Source of the DNA: GCA-2731375 sp964344935
GTDB taxonomy: Bacteria; Pseudomonadota; Alphaproteobacteria; GCA-2731375
Assembly (NCBI GenBank): GCA_964344935.1
Contig: CAYFPL010000001.1
Coordinates: 620,001-684,000 of the forward strand
DNA: 64,000 bases
Direction: 5' to 3'
A program made the position numbers and the translations under genes. The notes beneath the pieces are model-generated. The model saw nothing but the letters and a program-made list of their open reading frames with translations. It was not told the origin of the DNA and did not search any database. Below are positions 32,410 to 42,268 of this stretch, piece after piece (position 1 is the first letter of the stretch; the number at the start of each line of letters is the position of its first letter).

Positions 32410-35400
32410 CTATTCCGCCGCCTGCGGCGTTTCGCTTGTGGCGCTGCTGCGGCCACGTTCCACCACCGCGGAAACCAGGCTTAACAGCGGCGGGATGATC
32501 AGCAGTGTCAGGACCGCCGAGAGGGATAGCCCGCCAAGCACCACCGAACCCAGGCCGCGATAGAGTTCCGACCCAGCGCCCGGAAACAGCACCAAGGGCA
32601 GCATACCGAAGACAGAGGTCAAGGTGGACATGAAGATGGGCCGGATACGGTTGCGCACGGCCTCGATGATGGCGGCGTCCGCATGCAAGCCATCGTTGCG
32701 CACCAGAAACAGGGTCTGATGCACAATCAGAATGGCATTGTTGACAACGATGCCGATCAATATGACGAAGCCCAGCATGGTCAGCATATCCAGGGGCTGA
32801 AAGGTAAAGACGTTCAACAGCGCCAGGCCCAGCACCCCGCCGGCCGTAGCCAGCGGCACCGAGAACAGAATGATCAGGGGATATAGAAAACTTTCAAACA
32901 ACACTGCCATGACCAGATAGACAATGATCACGGCGACGGCCAGATCGACCACCAGATGATCCCAAGCCGCCGTCAATTTGTCAGCTGTTCCCGACATACG
33001 CATTTTCACGCCTGCCGGCACACCCTCGCCCGTCAAGGCATCGATCACCTGGTTCTGCAGGATCTCCATGGCTGCTTCCAGCGGCAGATCGGCCCTTGGA
33101 CGAACCTCCAGGGTGACAGTGCGCTCCCGCTCCACATGGCGGATTTCCGTCGGCCCCGCGGTCATTTCAATATCCGCCAGCGAGGCCGCCGGCAGGATGG
33201 TGCCCGATCGGGTGACAACGGGCAGGTTTCCGATACCTTGTGTAGCGGTGATCTCGCCTTCGGGGCCCACCAGCATCAGATCGATACGGCGGCCGTCGAC
33301 GGTAACCTCGGCCACACGCAGGCCGTCATTGAAGGCATCCACGGTCAAACCCAATTCCAGCGCCGTAACGCCATTGTCCGCCAGCAGGACCGGGTTGGGC
33401 ACTACGCGAATTTCCGGCGCGCCCATTTCCAGCCCGGGTTTGGGACGCAATTGGTTGCCCTGGCGGCGCGGCAGGGTCTTGCCGACTAAACGGGCAGCCC
33501 GGCGGGCCACGCCCAGAACGGCGTCCAGGTCGGGGCCGGAGACATCCAGGTTGATGCTGCGGCCACCGCCGATACCGCGCCCGAAAAGGGAGCGTTTCGA
33601 TATGAAACCATAGGTGCCGGGTTCCCTGAAGATCGGCGCCCGCAGCACCGGGATCAATTCGCCGACACGCTTCGGATCCACGGCCGAGGCGCCAATGAAC
33701 GTGGTGGCACGGGCTGCGACGTAGAAAAAGTTTTCAATCTTAGGCGGCTTGCCGGGTTCGGATTCCGGGCCGGAAACCGAGGCCCATAGCGGACGCACCG
33801 CATTCTCCAATTGCTCGGCGATGGAGGTCGTGGTCTCCAGGTTATAGCCTGGTGGGGGCTGGATGATACCAAAGATCAAATTGCGGTTGCCGTCGGGCAG
33901 GTAATCCAACTTTGGCAGGAAAGCCCAAGTGGACACGCCGCCGGCACCGCACAGGACGACGACCACGGCGATCGACAAGGCCCGGCTTTTGACCACCAGG
34001 TGGGTAAAGCCCATGACGCCGCGGCTGAAGGCCTTGGCGAAATCGTCCACCACGGGAAGACGCAAGGGCTTGTCCAAGCTTTTCATGCCGTCACGTAGCA
34101 GACGCCGTGACAATGCCGGCACAACCGTAACCGAGACGATCAGGGACAACAGCACCGAGACAGAAATGGCGACGGCGATATCCCGGAACAATTGCCCCAC
34201 TTCCAGCTTCATCACCAGCAATGGCAAAAAGACCAAGACGGTGGTCAGGGCCGAAACCAGAATGGCGCCCCAGACCTGCTGCGCGCCAAGAAAGGCCGCG
34301 ATCTTGGGCCGTGTCCCTTGCTGGCGATGGCGGTAGATGTTCTCCAGCACCACGATGGCGGCATCCACCACCATACCGACGGAAAAGGCAATGCCGGCCA
34401 ACGAAATGACGTTAAGAGAGCGTCCTAGCGCCGCCATGGCCACAAAGGCCCCGACGACGGAAACCGGTATGGCCAGGGATACAACTAGGGTGGCACGGGC
34501 GGAGCGCAGGAACAGCAACAGCATGACCGCAGCCAGAATACCGCCAACCACAATGTTGTTCTGCACCAGGTCGATAGCCGAATTGATGTAGATGGTCTCG
34601 TCATAGACTTGGCGGATGGTCATCCCCACCGCCGGAAGAGTTTCCTCGGCCAGTTCCTTGATAACCGCGTGGATGCCCTCCATCACCTCGATTACGTTGG
34701 CACCGGCATCACGGATGGTATTGGTCGCCAACGTTGGATTGCCCAGGCTGCGGATATGAGCCGTGGGCAACTTATGGGAAAACTCGACCGAGGCAATATC
34801 GCCGATGGTAACCCTGCCAATGCCGCCCGTGCCGTTGCTCCCCTCCGAGCGCACCAATACAGCCGCCACCTGTTCCGGCGATTTGAACTCGCCTTCCGTG
34901 CGCACCACATAGCGCCGCTTCCCTTCGACCACGTCGCCCCCCGACATGGACGTGTTGGCCGCTTTCAGCGCCGCCACCACCCGGGGCACGGTCAGGCCAT
35001 AGCGGGCAAGCTTCTCGGGATCGACGACAACCCGCAACTCACGCTCGCCGCCGCCATAGACGTTAACACGGGAGACGCCAGGAACCCGTTCCAAACGGTC
35101 GCGCACCAGGTCATCGACCTGGTCAAGGAAAGTGTGAACGGGAACGTCATTGCCCGGCAGCCGATCGATGATGAACCAGCCGATGGGATTGTCGTCCGAC
35201 GAAGAAGTGCGGATCGTGGGTTCATCCGCTTCATCGGGATAGCCCGTCACCCGGTCCAGCCGGTTGGCAACCAGCAGCAGGGCTCGATCCATGTTCTGGT
35301 TAAGATCGAACTCTAACGTGATGCGGGAGCGACCATCCTCGGCCCGGGCGGTGATCGACGTGACGCCGGGCAGGCCCTTCAAGGCATCTTCCTGCCGATT

Positions 35401-35592
35401 GACGATCTCCCGCTCCATCTCCGCCGGGGCGGCGCCATGCCAGTTGGTCTGGATCACCAGAACCGGGCGGCGGACGTCCGGGGTCAATTGGATGGGAATG
35501 GTTTGCAGCGCCAACAGGCCGAACAGCACCACCATCAAGACCGCCGAGACCACGGCGATGGGTCGGTCGATGGATATGCGGATCAGGTTCAT
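32410..35592 (-). CDS. RND efflux pump permease (AcrB/HAE1-type)
   Basis: A 1060-residue inner-membrane transporter of the usual RND length. It starts MNLIRISIDRPIAVV (first transmembrane helix), has two large periplasmic loops and 12 membrane helices in two halves; helix 4 region carries SVGMVVDAAIVVLENIYRH and the second half RIRPIFMSTLTSVFGMLPL. It exports hydrophobic compounds in exchange for protons. The adaptor gene ends 3 bases before its start, so the two are an operon. No TolC-type outer channel is encoded here. Confidence 0.94.
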   Translation of the reverse strand: MNLIRISIDRPIAVVSAVLMVVLFGLLALQTIPIQLTPDVRRPVLVIQTNWHGAAPAEMEREIVNRQEDALKGLPGVTSITARAEDGRSRITLEFDLNQNMDRALLLVANRLDRVTGYPDEADEPTIRTSSSDDNPIGWFIIDRLPGNDVPVHTFLDQVDDLVRDRLERVPGVSRVNVYGGGERELRVVVDPEKLARYGLTVPRVVAALKAANTSMSGGDVVEGKRRYVVRTEGEFKSPEQVAAVLVRSEGSNGTGGIGRVTIGDIASVEFSHKLPTAHIRSLGNPTLATNTIRDAGANVIEVMEGIHAVIKELAEETLPAVGMTIRQVYDETIYINSAIDLVQNNIVVGGILAAVMLLLFLRSARATLVVSLAIPVSVVGAFVAMAALGRSLNVISLAGIAFSVGMVVDAAIVVLENIYRHRQQGTRPKIAAFLGAQQVWGAILVSALTTVLVFLPLLVMKLEVGQLFRDIAVAISVSVLLSLIVSVTVVPALSRRLLRDGMKSLDKPLRLPVVDDFAKAFSRGVMGFTHLVVKSRALSIAVVVVLCGAGGVSTWAFLPKLDYLPDGNRNLIFGIIQPPPGYNLETTTSIAEQLENAVRPLWASVSGPESEPGKPPKIENFFYVAARATTFIGASAVDPKRVGELIPVLRAPIFREPGTYGFISKRSLFGRGIGGGRSINLDVSGPDLDAVLGVARRAARLVGKTLPRRQGNQLRPKPGLEMGAPEIRVVPNPVLLADNGVTALELGLTVDAFNDGLRVAEVTVDGRRIDLMLVGPEGEITATQGIGNLPVVTRSGTILPAASLADIEMTAGPTEIRHVERERTVTLEVRPRADLPLEAAMEILQNQVIDALTGEGVPAGVKMRMSGTADKLTAAWDHLVVDLAVAVIIVYLVMAVLFESFLYPLIILFSVPLATAGGVLGLALLNVFTFQPLDMLTMLGFVILIGIVVNNAILIVHQTLFLVRNDGLHADAAIIEAVRNRIRPIFMSTLTSVFGMLPLVLFPGAGSELYRGLGSVVLGGLSLSAVLTLLIIPPLLSLVSAVVERGRSSATSETPQAAE

Positions 35593-35595
35593 CTG

Positions 35596-36765
35596 TTATC
35601 CCTGTCCAGGTTTGAAGCGGACCGGTTGCCCCGGGAACAGTCGTTCGTTGCCGCGCACGACGACCACGTCGCCCGCCTTCAGACCGTTCTGGACCACGAA
35701 ACGGCCGCCTACCGCGTCACCGATATTAACATTGCGCGGCTGGGCCGCCCCTTTCACGACTACGAACACCATATTGTTGCCCCGCCTCTTGAGGACGGCG
35801 TCCTTGTGTACAGAGACGACGTCCCGGTCGGCACTAATGGGGATGGCGACCGTAACGCTTTGGTTGCCGGCAAGTTGACCTTTCAATTCGGCCAATTCCG
35901 CCGTGAAACGGACCGTCCGGGTCCGGGTCAGGGGGTTTTCTTCCGGCACCACGGCGCGAACCTTGGCCCGCAAGGGGCGACCATCCACCTGCACGGAAAC
36001 GCCGGCACCCGGCTGCAAGCCGGCGATGCGATTGACGGGCACATCCGCTTCCACCTCAAGGGCGTTGTCGTCGATCAGACTGACCACTGGCTGGCCCACG
36101 TTCACATAGGCGCCTACGTCCGTATGTCGCTTGGTCACGACGCCAGCGAAAGGCGCTCGGATCGTGGCATAGTTCAGATTGATCCGTGCCAGACGCGCCT
36201 CGGCCTCGGCCTGTTGTAAGCTGGCGGTGGCTTCCGACACCTCGGCGGTCAACATGGCCACTTCCTGGCTCATTGAATCGAATTTCGAGGCCCGATGCGC
36301 CGCTGAACCGCTCTTGCGCAACTGCTCAAGGCGCTGCATCTCCTGCATCTTCATCAGCAGTTCGGCTTCGCGTGCCTCGAGCCGGGCCTTTTGGGAGGCC
36401 ACTTCCGCTGCCCGGCGCCGCCCTACCCAATGCAACCTTTCGCGCACCAAGATCCCGATGACATCGCCTTTTTTGAGCCGATCACCCACATCAACCCGCA
36501 TTTCGGAAACAGGACCCGCAACCCGTGCCGCAACCATGCCGGAGCGACGAGCCACCAGCCGTCCAATAACAGGAATGGTCTGGGAGACTTTGTCGGCACG
36601 CACCTTATCGACGCCGACCAGGGCGGCGCGGGGCCCCTTTTTCTTGGCGTCCTTTTTCTGCGCAACGGCGACATCAGCCGCCAGGCCGAGGACAAGGCCC
36701 AATGCCAGGCAGGCGGTGCCTGCCATCGAAAGGCTTTGGAAAATCGAACTTTGACGCGGTTTCAT
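35596..36765 (-). CDS. RND efflux periplasmic adaptor
   Basis: A 389-residue membrane-fusion protein. From the ATG at 36763-36765 a signal sequence or N-terminal anchor spans about 1-36 (ending ADVAVAQ), followed by a lipoyl/barrel-type half-motif (VAGPVSEMRVDVGDRLKKGD), a coiled-coil hairpin near 100-180 (ARLEAREAELLMKMQEMQRL), the second half (IRAPFAGVVTKRHTDVGAYV) and beta-barrel and membrane-proximal domains. It links the AcrB-type pump encoded 3 bases downstream to an outer channel. The ORF is open to a GTG at 36780. This is the first gene of the minus-strand operon running to 28255. Confidence 0.92.
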   Translation of the reverse strand: MKPRQSSIFQSLSMAGTACLALGLVLGLAADVAVAQKKDAKKKGPRAALVGVDKVRADKVSQTIPVIGRLVARRSGMVAARVAGPVSEMRVDVGDRLKKGDVIGILVRERLHWVGRRRAAEVASQKARLEAREAELLMKMQEMQRLEQLRKSGSAAHRASKFDSMSQEVAMLTAEVSEATASLQQAEAEARLARINLNYATIRAPFAGVVTKRHTDVGAYVNVGQPVVSLIDDNALEVEADVPVNRIAGLQPGAGVSVQVDGRPLRAKVRAVVPEENPLTRTRTVRFTAELAELKGQLAGNQSVTVAIPISADRDVVSVHKDAVLKRRGNNMVFVVVKGAAQPRNVNIGDAVGGRFVVQNGLKAGDVVVVRGNERLFPGQPVRFKPGQG

Positions 36766-36887
36766 CGATGCAGCGATCACTCACGGATTGAAGTCTGACC
36801 GCAAGTTGGCATCCGGGCGCGCGCTATTCAAGCCATCTTGATGTCACGATTTGGCCACACCGGCGGTGCCAACAGCGTCTAAGTCAC

Positions 36888-38711
36888 TTAACCGACGCGT
36901 TCGCGTGGGAAATAAAGGGTGGCACGGGTGCCGCTGCCGGCAGTCGAGGCCAAGCGCAACTGACCGCCGTGCAGTTCGGCGATGGCCTTGGTAATTGGCA
37001 GGCCCAGGCCTAAACCGCTGTGGGAACGGTTGGCGCTTTCGCTTAACTGGGCAAAGGGCATGCGTGCCCGTTCCAATTCCGCTTCGTCCATACCAACGCC
37101 GTTGTCCTGTACATAGACGCCGAGCCCGGAGTCCTGCGTTTGCTCAACGCCGATCTCGATCTTGCCGCCGGTACCAGTGAATTTGACGGCATTGGACAAT
37201 AGATTGAGCAGCATTTGCTTTATCTTGGACTGGTCGCCGATCAGGTCCGGCATCTCGTCAGGCAGATTGATCGCAACCGTCAACCGTTTCCGATCCGCCT
37301 CGCCGGCGACGGAAGCGCGGGCAGCCTCGATGCATGACGCCAATGGAACGGCTCCTTCGGCAAGCGTCAAATCGCCAGTCTCGATACGGGCCATGTCCAG
37401 AATATCGTTGATAACGACCAGCAGTTCATGTCCCGAACGGTTGATGGTTTCAAGAAAGCCGACCCGGTCCTCGTCGCTTAGGCTGTTGCCATCGTCGTCC
37501 TGCAAAAGGTCCGAGAAACCGATAATCGAATTCAGCGGTGTCCGCAATTCGTGACTGACAGTGGCCAGGAACTGGGTTTTAGCCTGGCTAGCAACTTCCG
37601 CCGCATCGCGGGCCCGGATCATTTCGACCTCCGCCAACTTGCGGGCAGTGATGTCGGTGATGGAGCCGGCGATGCGATAGGCATGGCCGGTGCCGTCCCG
37701 CAGCGCCAAAGCGCGATCGGCGATCCAGATTTGTTCGCCATTACTATGGCCGACGCGATATTCCAGGTCGAAGACGCGACTTTCACCGTTCAGGTGGTCG
37801 CGCCAGCTTTGCCGATATGCCTCCACGTCGTCAGGATGAATGGCGGCAATCCAATCTTCGCGCTGAAAGTCTCCCGCGTCCCCTTGCGCGCCAATGATGG
37901 CAAGGACGCGCGATGAAATGTAAAAGCGGCCAGTGCGTAAATCCATGTCCCAGAGCCCCTCGTTCGAGGCTAGAGAGACCAGGGCGTAACGTTCCTGGGC
38001 ATCCTGCAGGCCGCGCTCCTTGGCCTTTAGTTCGGAAATATCTCGCACAAGGGTCAAGGTGCCGCCAAAATCGCATTGATGATCGACGGTTTCATATTCC
38101 ACGCCATCAAGCGAGCGCAGTTCAGTGATACCGCCGATCCAATGACGTTGTCGGCGCTGCTCGAACCATTGGTTGGCAGACGAGGCGGGCTGATATCCGG
38201 CGACGATTTCAGCCCTGACAATGTCGTCGAAATGAGCGCCGCCCTGCAAATACCTGTCAATGCGATCAAAGATTCGGCGATAGGCACGATTGCACAAGAC
38301 CAGCCGGTCATCGCTATCCCACAAGGCAATCCCTTCAGGCATGCGTTCCACCACCGCCTGCAGCAATAGCGTCTTGGACGTCGCCGCTGCGCCGCTGGCG
38401 CGCTGGACGGCCGTTTGAACCAACCGGTGCACACCAAGCGAGGCGAGAATGGCGAGAAACAAGCCGATGACGGCGAACAACGTCAATTGAGCTGGCGTCA
38501 GAGACCGGCCGAAATTTTGTGGAATTGCCGTGATGATCAGCGCAGTCAAGCCGCCGATGAGAACAAACGTCAACAGCGCCAAAATCGTGGCAATGACTGT
38601 GCCCTGCGCGACCGCCGCTTCCGGCCCATCGCCCCCATGATTCCGCAATGGAGCTGGGTCCGTCAGCGTTGACCGATCACCAGCCTCATGCCCGGTAGCC
38701 ACGTCCCGCAT
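36888..38711 (-). CDS. PAS-domain sensor histidine kinase
   Basis: A 607-residue membrane kinase. Two hydrophobic helices lie near 38-64 and 75-97, a PAS region (DSDDRLVLCNRAYRRIFD) near 135-155, a second PAS/PAC region with LASNEGLWDMDLRTG and WIADRALALRDGTG, then the H-box VSHELRTPLNSIIGFSDLLQ near 382-402, N-box LLNLLSNAVKFT, and G-boxes VQDNGVGMDE and SGLGLGLPITK. It autophosphorylates on the H-box His; no response regulator is encoded nearby, so the partner lies elsewhere. The ATG at 38711 has GAGGG just upstream; a TTG at 38765 is in frame but less likely. Confidence 0.9.
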   Translation of the reverse strand: MRDVATGHEAGDRSTLTDPAPLRNHGGDGPEAAVAQGTVIATILALLTFVLIGGLTALIITAIPQNFGRSLTPAQLTLFAVIGLFLAILASLGVHRLVQTAVQRASGAAATSKTLLLQAVVERMPEGIALWDSDDRLVLCNRAYRRIFDRIDRYLQGGAHFDDIVRAEIVAGYQPASSANQWFEQRRQRHWIGGITELRSLDGVEYETVDHQCDFGGTLTLVRDISELKAKERGLQDAQERYALVSLASNEGLWDMDLRTGRFYISSRVLAIIGAQGDAGDFQREDWIAAIHPDDVEAYRQSWRDHLNGESRVFDLEYRVGHSNGEQIWIADRALALRDGTGHAYRIAGSITDITARKLAEVEMIRARDAAEVASQAKTQFLATVSHELRTPLNSIIGFSDLLQDDDGNSLSDEDRVGFLETINRSGHELLVVINDILDMARIETGDLTLAEGAVPLASCIEAARASVAGEADRKRLTVAINLPDEMPDLIGDQSKIKQMLLNLLSNAVKFTGTGGKIEIGVEQTQDSGLGVYVQDNGVGMDEAELERARMPFAQLSESANRSHSGLGLGLPITKAIAELHGGQLRLASTAGSGTRATLYFPRERVG

Positions 38712-38813
38712 AGAAATCGCCCTCATCGACCGCTGCGGCCACACGTCGGCCTTACACTCCTGCAAAATCCGCTGCCAGGACCTAAGTTGTTACAAAATAT
38801 GGCAAACAAATGG

Positions 38814-38827
38814 TTAACGAAGGTTAA
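38814..38827. promoter_or_regulatory. Paired TTAA half-sites between kinase and YedK genes
   Basis: TTAA at 38814-38817 and 38824-38827 are separated by 6 bases (one short of the CtrA consensus of 7), and on the minus strand TTAACCATTTGTTTG is a degenerate N7 match. The site is in the 166-base gap between divergent genes and may be a cell-cycle regulator site. Confidence 0.3.
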
Positions 38828-38877
38828 CGTCAATATCGTCACACCGCGATGCCCCGGAATTGTGTTAAACTTATTAC

Positions 38878-39582
38878 ATGTGCGGACGCTATAGCCTGAC
38901 CTCGCCCGAAGAAGCCATGCGCCATTTGTTCGGCATGTCGGCCGCCGATTGGATGCAGCCGCGCTACAATATTACGCCCAGCCAGATTGCCCCGGTGGTA
39001 CGCCGCGCCGACAAAGGCGACGGTATTGTCCTCGATGGCATGACCTGGGGCCTTATCCCGTCGTGGAGCAAGGAAGCGCCAAAGGGCGGCGGGCAAATCA
39101 ATGCCCGCAGCGAGACCGCCGCGGAAAAGCCGATGTTCCGAGCCGCCTACCGCCGCCGCCGCTGCCTGGTCCCCAGCGATGGCTTTTATGAATGGCGCAA
39201 GGTGGCGGGCGGCAAACAGCCCTATTGGATCAGCCGGGCCGACGGCGCCCCCTTTGTCTTTGCAGGGCTGTGGGAAACCTGGGGCGACAGCCACGGCACC
39301 CAGGTCGTCAGCTTCGCGATCCTGACCACGCAAGCCGCAGCGGATATCGAGTATATCCACCACCGCATGCCGGTAATCCTGGGGCAGTCAGAGTTCGATA
39401 CCTGGCTGGACCCTGATGCGTCACCGCAACCAGACCTGTTTGTACCCGAGCATGCGCCGCAATTCGCCGCCCGGCCCGTATCGCGGCGGGTCAACAGCCC
39501 ACGCAACGACGACGCAGAATGCCTTGTGGAAGTGCCGGATTCGAGCGACCAAGCGCCGCCGAAACAGGGCAGTCTGTTCTAA
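38878..39582 (+). CDS. HMCES/YedK-type abasic-site processing protein
   Basis: A 234-residue SRAP-domain protein. The catalytic Cys2 follows the initiator Met in MCGRYSLTSPEE, and other family landmarks are QPRYNITPSQIAPVV near 23-37, INARSETAAEKPMFR near 79-93, RRRCLVPSDGFYEW near 97-110 and the HHRMPVIL segment with its catalytic His. Such proteins form a thiazolidine crosslink with abasic sites in single-stranded DNA to shield them, after SOS-type damage. The gene is divergent from the kinase and converges on the MFS gene, whose stop it overlaps by 4 bases. Confidence 0.94.
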   Translation: MCGRYSLTSPEEAMRHLFGMSAADWMQPRYNITPSQIAPVVRRADKGDGIVLDGMTWGLIPSWSKEAPKGGGQINARSETAAEKPMFRAAYRRRRCLVPSDGFYEWRKVAGGKQPYWISRADGAPFVFAGLWETWGDSHGTQVVSFAILTTQAAADIEYIHHRMPVILGQSEFDTWLDPDASPQPDLFVPEHAPQFAARPVSRRVNSPRNDDAECLVEVPDSSDQAPPKQGSLF

Positions 39583-40778
39583 GTCCGGCTCATCCGCTGT
39601 TCTATGGCGCCAAGCCAAAGCGCCATGCAGACGCCGAGGAAGCAGCAAATCGCCATTAGCCAATGGCTACCGGCCCAGCCGCCGAAGCCTTCGATCATCA
39701 CGGCCATTGCCGGCGGGCCAGCCAGGCTACCGATGGCCGCGCCCTGGACCACGGCACCATTGACCGTGCCGATCATTTCCGGCCTGGGCGAATGCACCAC
39801 CGTTCCGGCCAGGACGGCGCCGGGCAACAGACCACCAAACAGATTGAAGGCGAAGGCAAGGGGTAATTTCCAATGGACGTCGACTGTTGGTGCGAAAATG
39901 CCTAATGAACAGGCCAGCATCAGCAGAAACGCGGCCAGCAACAGCCAGACGCGACGCACATTGCGCAATAACAGGTAGCCTGCCAGCAAATTTCCCAGGG
40001 CATTGCCGAATACAACGATCGCCGTGGCAATGCCGGCGCGATCGGGCGCAAATCCCATGATCTCTATCAAATAGGTCGGCAGCCACGAGGCCACCGCGAA
40101 GAACTGGATGGCGTATAGCGCGAAACAGAGTCCCATCAGGATTGGTCCCGGGCGGAATACGGCCTGACCCAGGCTGCGCCAGGGCGGCGCCGGACCCGTA
40201 CCGGGTGCGTCCGGCCAGCGCCGCGGGCCCGTCACCCATCCCACAGCCAGCATGCAGACAAATGCCAGGGCAGCAGCAACATTCCAAACGCCCTGCCAAC
40301 CCCACAACGCTGCGATGGGCGGCGCGCCCAGAATGGCAATCGCCATGCCCGTAGGCATGAAAGCGCCCCAAGCCCCCATTGCCAGATCCCGCTGGCGCAA
40401 GGCCGTTGCCGCAACGATAAATCGCGGCGCGGTTACCGTGCAGGCCAGCATTGTCGCGCTTTCGACCGTCCGACAGATAAGCAGCCAGGCGCCATGTTCA
40501 GCCAGGGCGCCAGCAAAACCAGCGACGGCGAACCCGCCAAGGCCGGCCAACAGGACCCGCCTTGGCCCCAGCTTGTCGGCAACAGCACCGCCCAGCACGC
40601 CCAAAAGCGCACCGGTTAGGTTAAACAACGAAGCCAGCCAGCCCGCGGCAACCAGGCCAAGATCCAAATCCGCCTGTAGTTGGGTAATTAGCGGCGGTAC
40701 CTTGCCCACCTGGATCGCCGCGACAATGCCGCAACTGATCGCCAGCGCGACGATGCCCCATCGGGTATGTTCCGTCAC
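39579..40778 (-). CDS. MFS transporter
   Basis: A 399-residue membrane protein with about 12 hydrophobic helices. Residues 30-75 contain the family loop LFNLTGALLGVLGGAVADKLGPRRVLLAGL between helices 2 and 3 (motif A-like GGAVADKLGPRR). Similar short MFS members export or import small organic molecules; the substrate is unknown. Its start follows the stop of the FAD-linked oxidoreductase by only 3 bases in the same direction, so the two likely share a transcript and the permease may serve the 2-hydroxy-acid enzyme. Confidence 0.9.
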   Translation of the reverse strand: MTEHTRWGIVALAISCGIVAAIQVGKVPPLITQLQADLDLGLVAAGWLASLFNLTGALLGVLGGAVADKLGPRRVLLAGLGGFAVAGFAGALAEHGAWLLICRTVESATMLACTVTAPRFIVAATALRQRDLAMGAWGAFMPTGMAIAILGAPPIAALWGWQGVWNVAAALAFVCMLAVGWVTGPRRWPDAPGTGPAPPWRSLGQAVFRPGPILMGLCFALYAIQFFAVASWLPTYLIEIMGFAPDRAGIATAIVVFGNALGNLLAGYLLLRNVRRVWLLLAAFLLMLACSLGIFAPTVDVHWKLPLAFAFNLFGGLLPGAVLAGTVVHSPRPEMIGTVNGAVVQGAAIGSLAGPPAMAVMIEGFGGWAGSHWLMAICCFLGVCMALWLGAIEQRMSRT

Positions 40779-40781
40779 CGA

Positions 40782-42221
40782 CTAAACGACCTTGCCGGGA
40801 TTCATGATGTTGCCGGGGTCGATTGCGTCCTTAATCTTCCCCATTAGGTCCATTTCCACGTCCGATTTGTACCGTTTGGCCTCGTCCCGCCGCAGTCGGC
40901 CCAGGCCATGTTCAGCCGATATGGAACCGTTCAATTCAGTCACCAAGTCATGCACGAGGCGATTGACCGCCCCATACTCGGCCGCGAACGAGGCCCCCTC
41001 CGGACCCAGGGGCTGGGCAGGATTGTAATGGATATTGCCATCCCCGATATGCCCGAAGGATACGCAGCGGACGCCGGGATAAGCCGCCTCCAGAGCGCCG
41101 TCCGCACGTTCGATGAACTCAGCGATCCTCGACAAAGGCACGGAGACATCATGCTTGACCGATTGGCCCTCGTGGTTCTGCGCCTCAGGAATAGCCTCCC
41201 TGATCCTCCACAAAGCCTGACCCTGGCCACGGTTGGCGGCCAGGACCGCGTCAAGAACCTCACCGGCCTCCAGGCCGCCGGCCAGGACGTCTTCAACAAC
41301 CGGTCGCAGGCTATCGGGTGCGCCCTGGCCAGAGACTTCCATAAGTACATACCAGGGATGGGCCCGCTCCAGGGGGTCCGGTACGCCGGGAATATGCGCC
41401 AGAACAAAATCGATGGCCCGGCGCTGGATCAGCTCGAACGCTGTAACCCGCTCCCCAACCGCGCTGCGGGCACGGCTCAATAGGGACAGGGAAGCGCCCG
41501 GGTCAGGCACGGCGATGAAGGCGGTCTGCACTTCGGTGGGTTTGGGAAACAGTTTCAAAACCGCCGCCGTGATAATGCCTAAAGTACCCTCGGCACCGAT
41601 GAACACCTGTTTCAGATCATAGCCGGTATTGTCCTTGCGCAAGCCGCGCAGGCCGTCCCAGATGCGTCCGTCAGGCAGCACCACTTCCAGGCCCAGCACC
41701 AGATTGCGGGCGTTGCCGTAGCGCAGCACCTGGGTGCCGCCGGCGTTGGTGGATAGATTGCCACCGATCTGGCAGGAACCCTCCGCCGCCAGGGATAGAG
41801 GAAACAGGCGATTGGCGTCCGATGCCGCCTCTTGCAGGGTGGAGAGAATGCAGCCGGCCTCCACCGTCATGGTATTGTTGGTGGTGTCGATCTCGCGGAT
41901 TTTGTTCATGCGTGAGGTCGAAAGAATGATTTCGGCGCCGGTGTCGTGTGGTTGGCTACCGCCCGTCAGTCCCGTATTGCCGCCCTGGGGCACGATCGGC
42001 GTACCGCTTTCGGCGCATATGGCCACCACGGCGGCCACTTCCGACACATCCGCCGGCTTTACCACCATGGGAACCCAGCCGCGCCAGTTGTCCCGCCAGG
42101 ACAGGCAATGAGGTTCGATCTCAACCGGATCGGTGGTGTAACCCTTTGGCCCAACAGCCACCTTGATCCGTTCCAGGACCTCCTCGGCCACGGCATTCGG
42201 TTGCTTGGCGTCTGATTGCAT
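40782..42221 (-). CDS. FAD-linked oxidoreductase (glycolate/D-lactate/2-hydroxyglutarate dehydrogenase type)
   Basis: A 479-residue flavoenzyme of the GlcD/VAO family. The FAD-binding half contains VVAICAESGTPIVPQGGNTGLTGGSQPHD near 55-80 and CQIGGNLSTNAGGTQVLRYGN near 150-168; the cap half carries HIGDGNIHYN (metal/substrate site) and SAEHGLGRLRRDE near the C-terminus. Enzymes of this type oxidise D-2-hydroxy acids to 2-oxo acids. The frame is open to a TTG at 42272 that overlaps the Sua5 stop; the ATG at 42221 is the more normal start. The MFS gene follows after 3 bases. Confidence 0.9.
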   Translation of the reverse strand: MQSDAKQPNAVAEEVLERIKVAVGPKGYTTDPVEIEPHCLSWRDNWRGWVPMVVKPADVSEVAAVVAICAESGTPIVPQGGNTGLTGGSQPHDTGAEIILSTSRMNKIREIDTTNNTMTVEAGCILSTLQEAASDANRLFPLSLAAEGSCQIGGNLSTNAGGTQVLRYGNARNLVLGLEVVLPDGRIWDGLRGLRKDNTGYDLKQVFIGAEGTLGIITAAVLKLFPKPTEVQTAFIAVPDPGASLSLLSRARSAVGERVTAFELIQRRAIDFVLAHIPGVPDPLERAHPWYVLMEVSGQGAPDSLRPVVEDVLAGGLEAGEVLDAVLAANRGQGQALWRIREAIPEAQNHEGQSVKHDVSVPLSRIAEFIERADGALEAAYPGVRCVSFGHIGDGNIHYNPAQPLGPEGASFAAEYGAVNRLVHDLVTELNGSISAEHGLGRLRRDEAKRYKSDVEMDLMGKIKDAIDPGNIMNPGKVV

Positions 42222-42268
42222 TCTGCTGATGTAGCGCTTTTGCCCGGCCGCAACAAGGCCGGCGGCGC

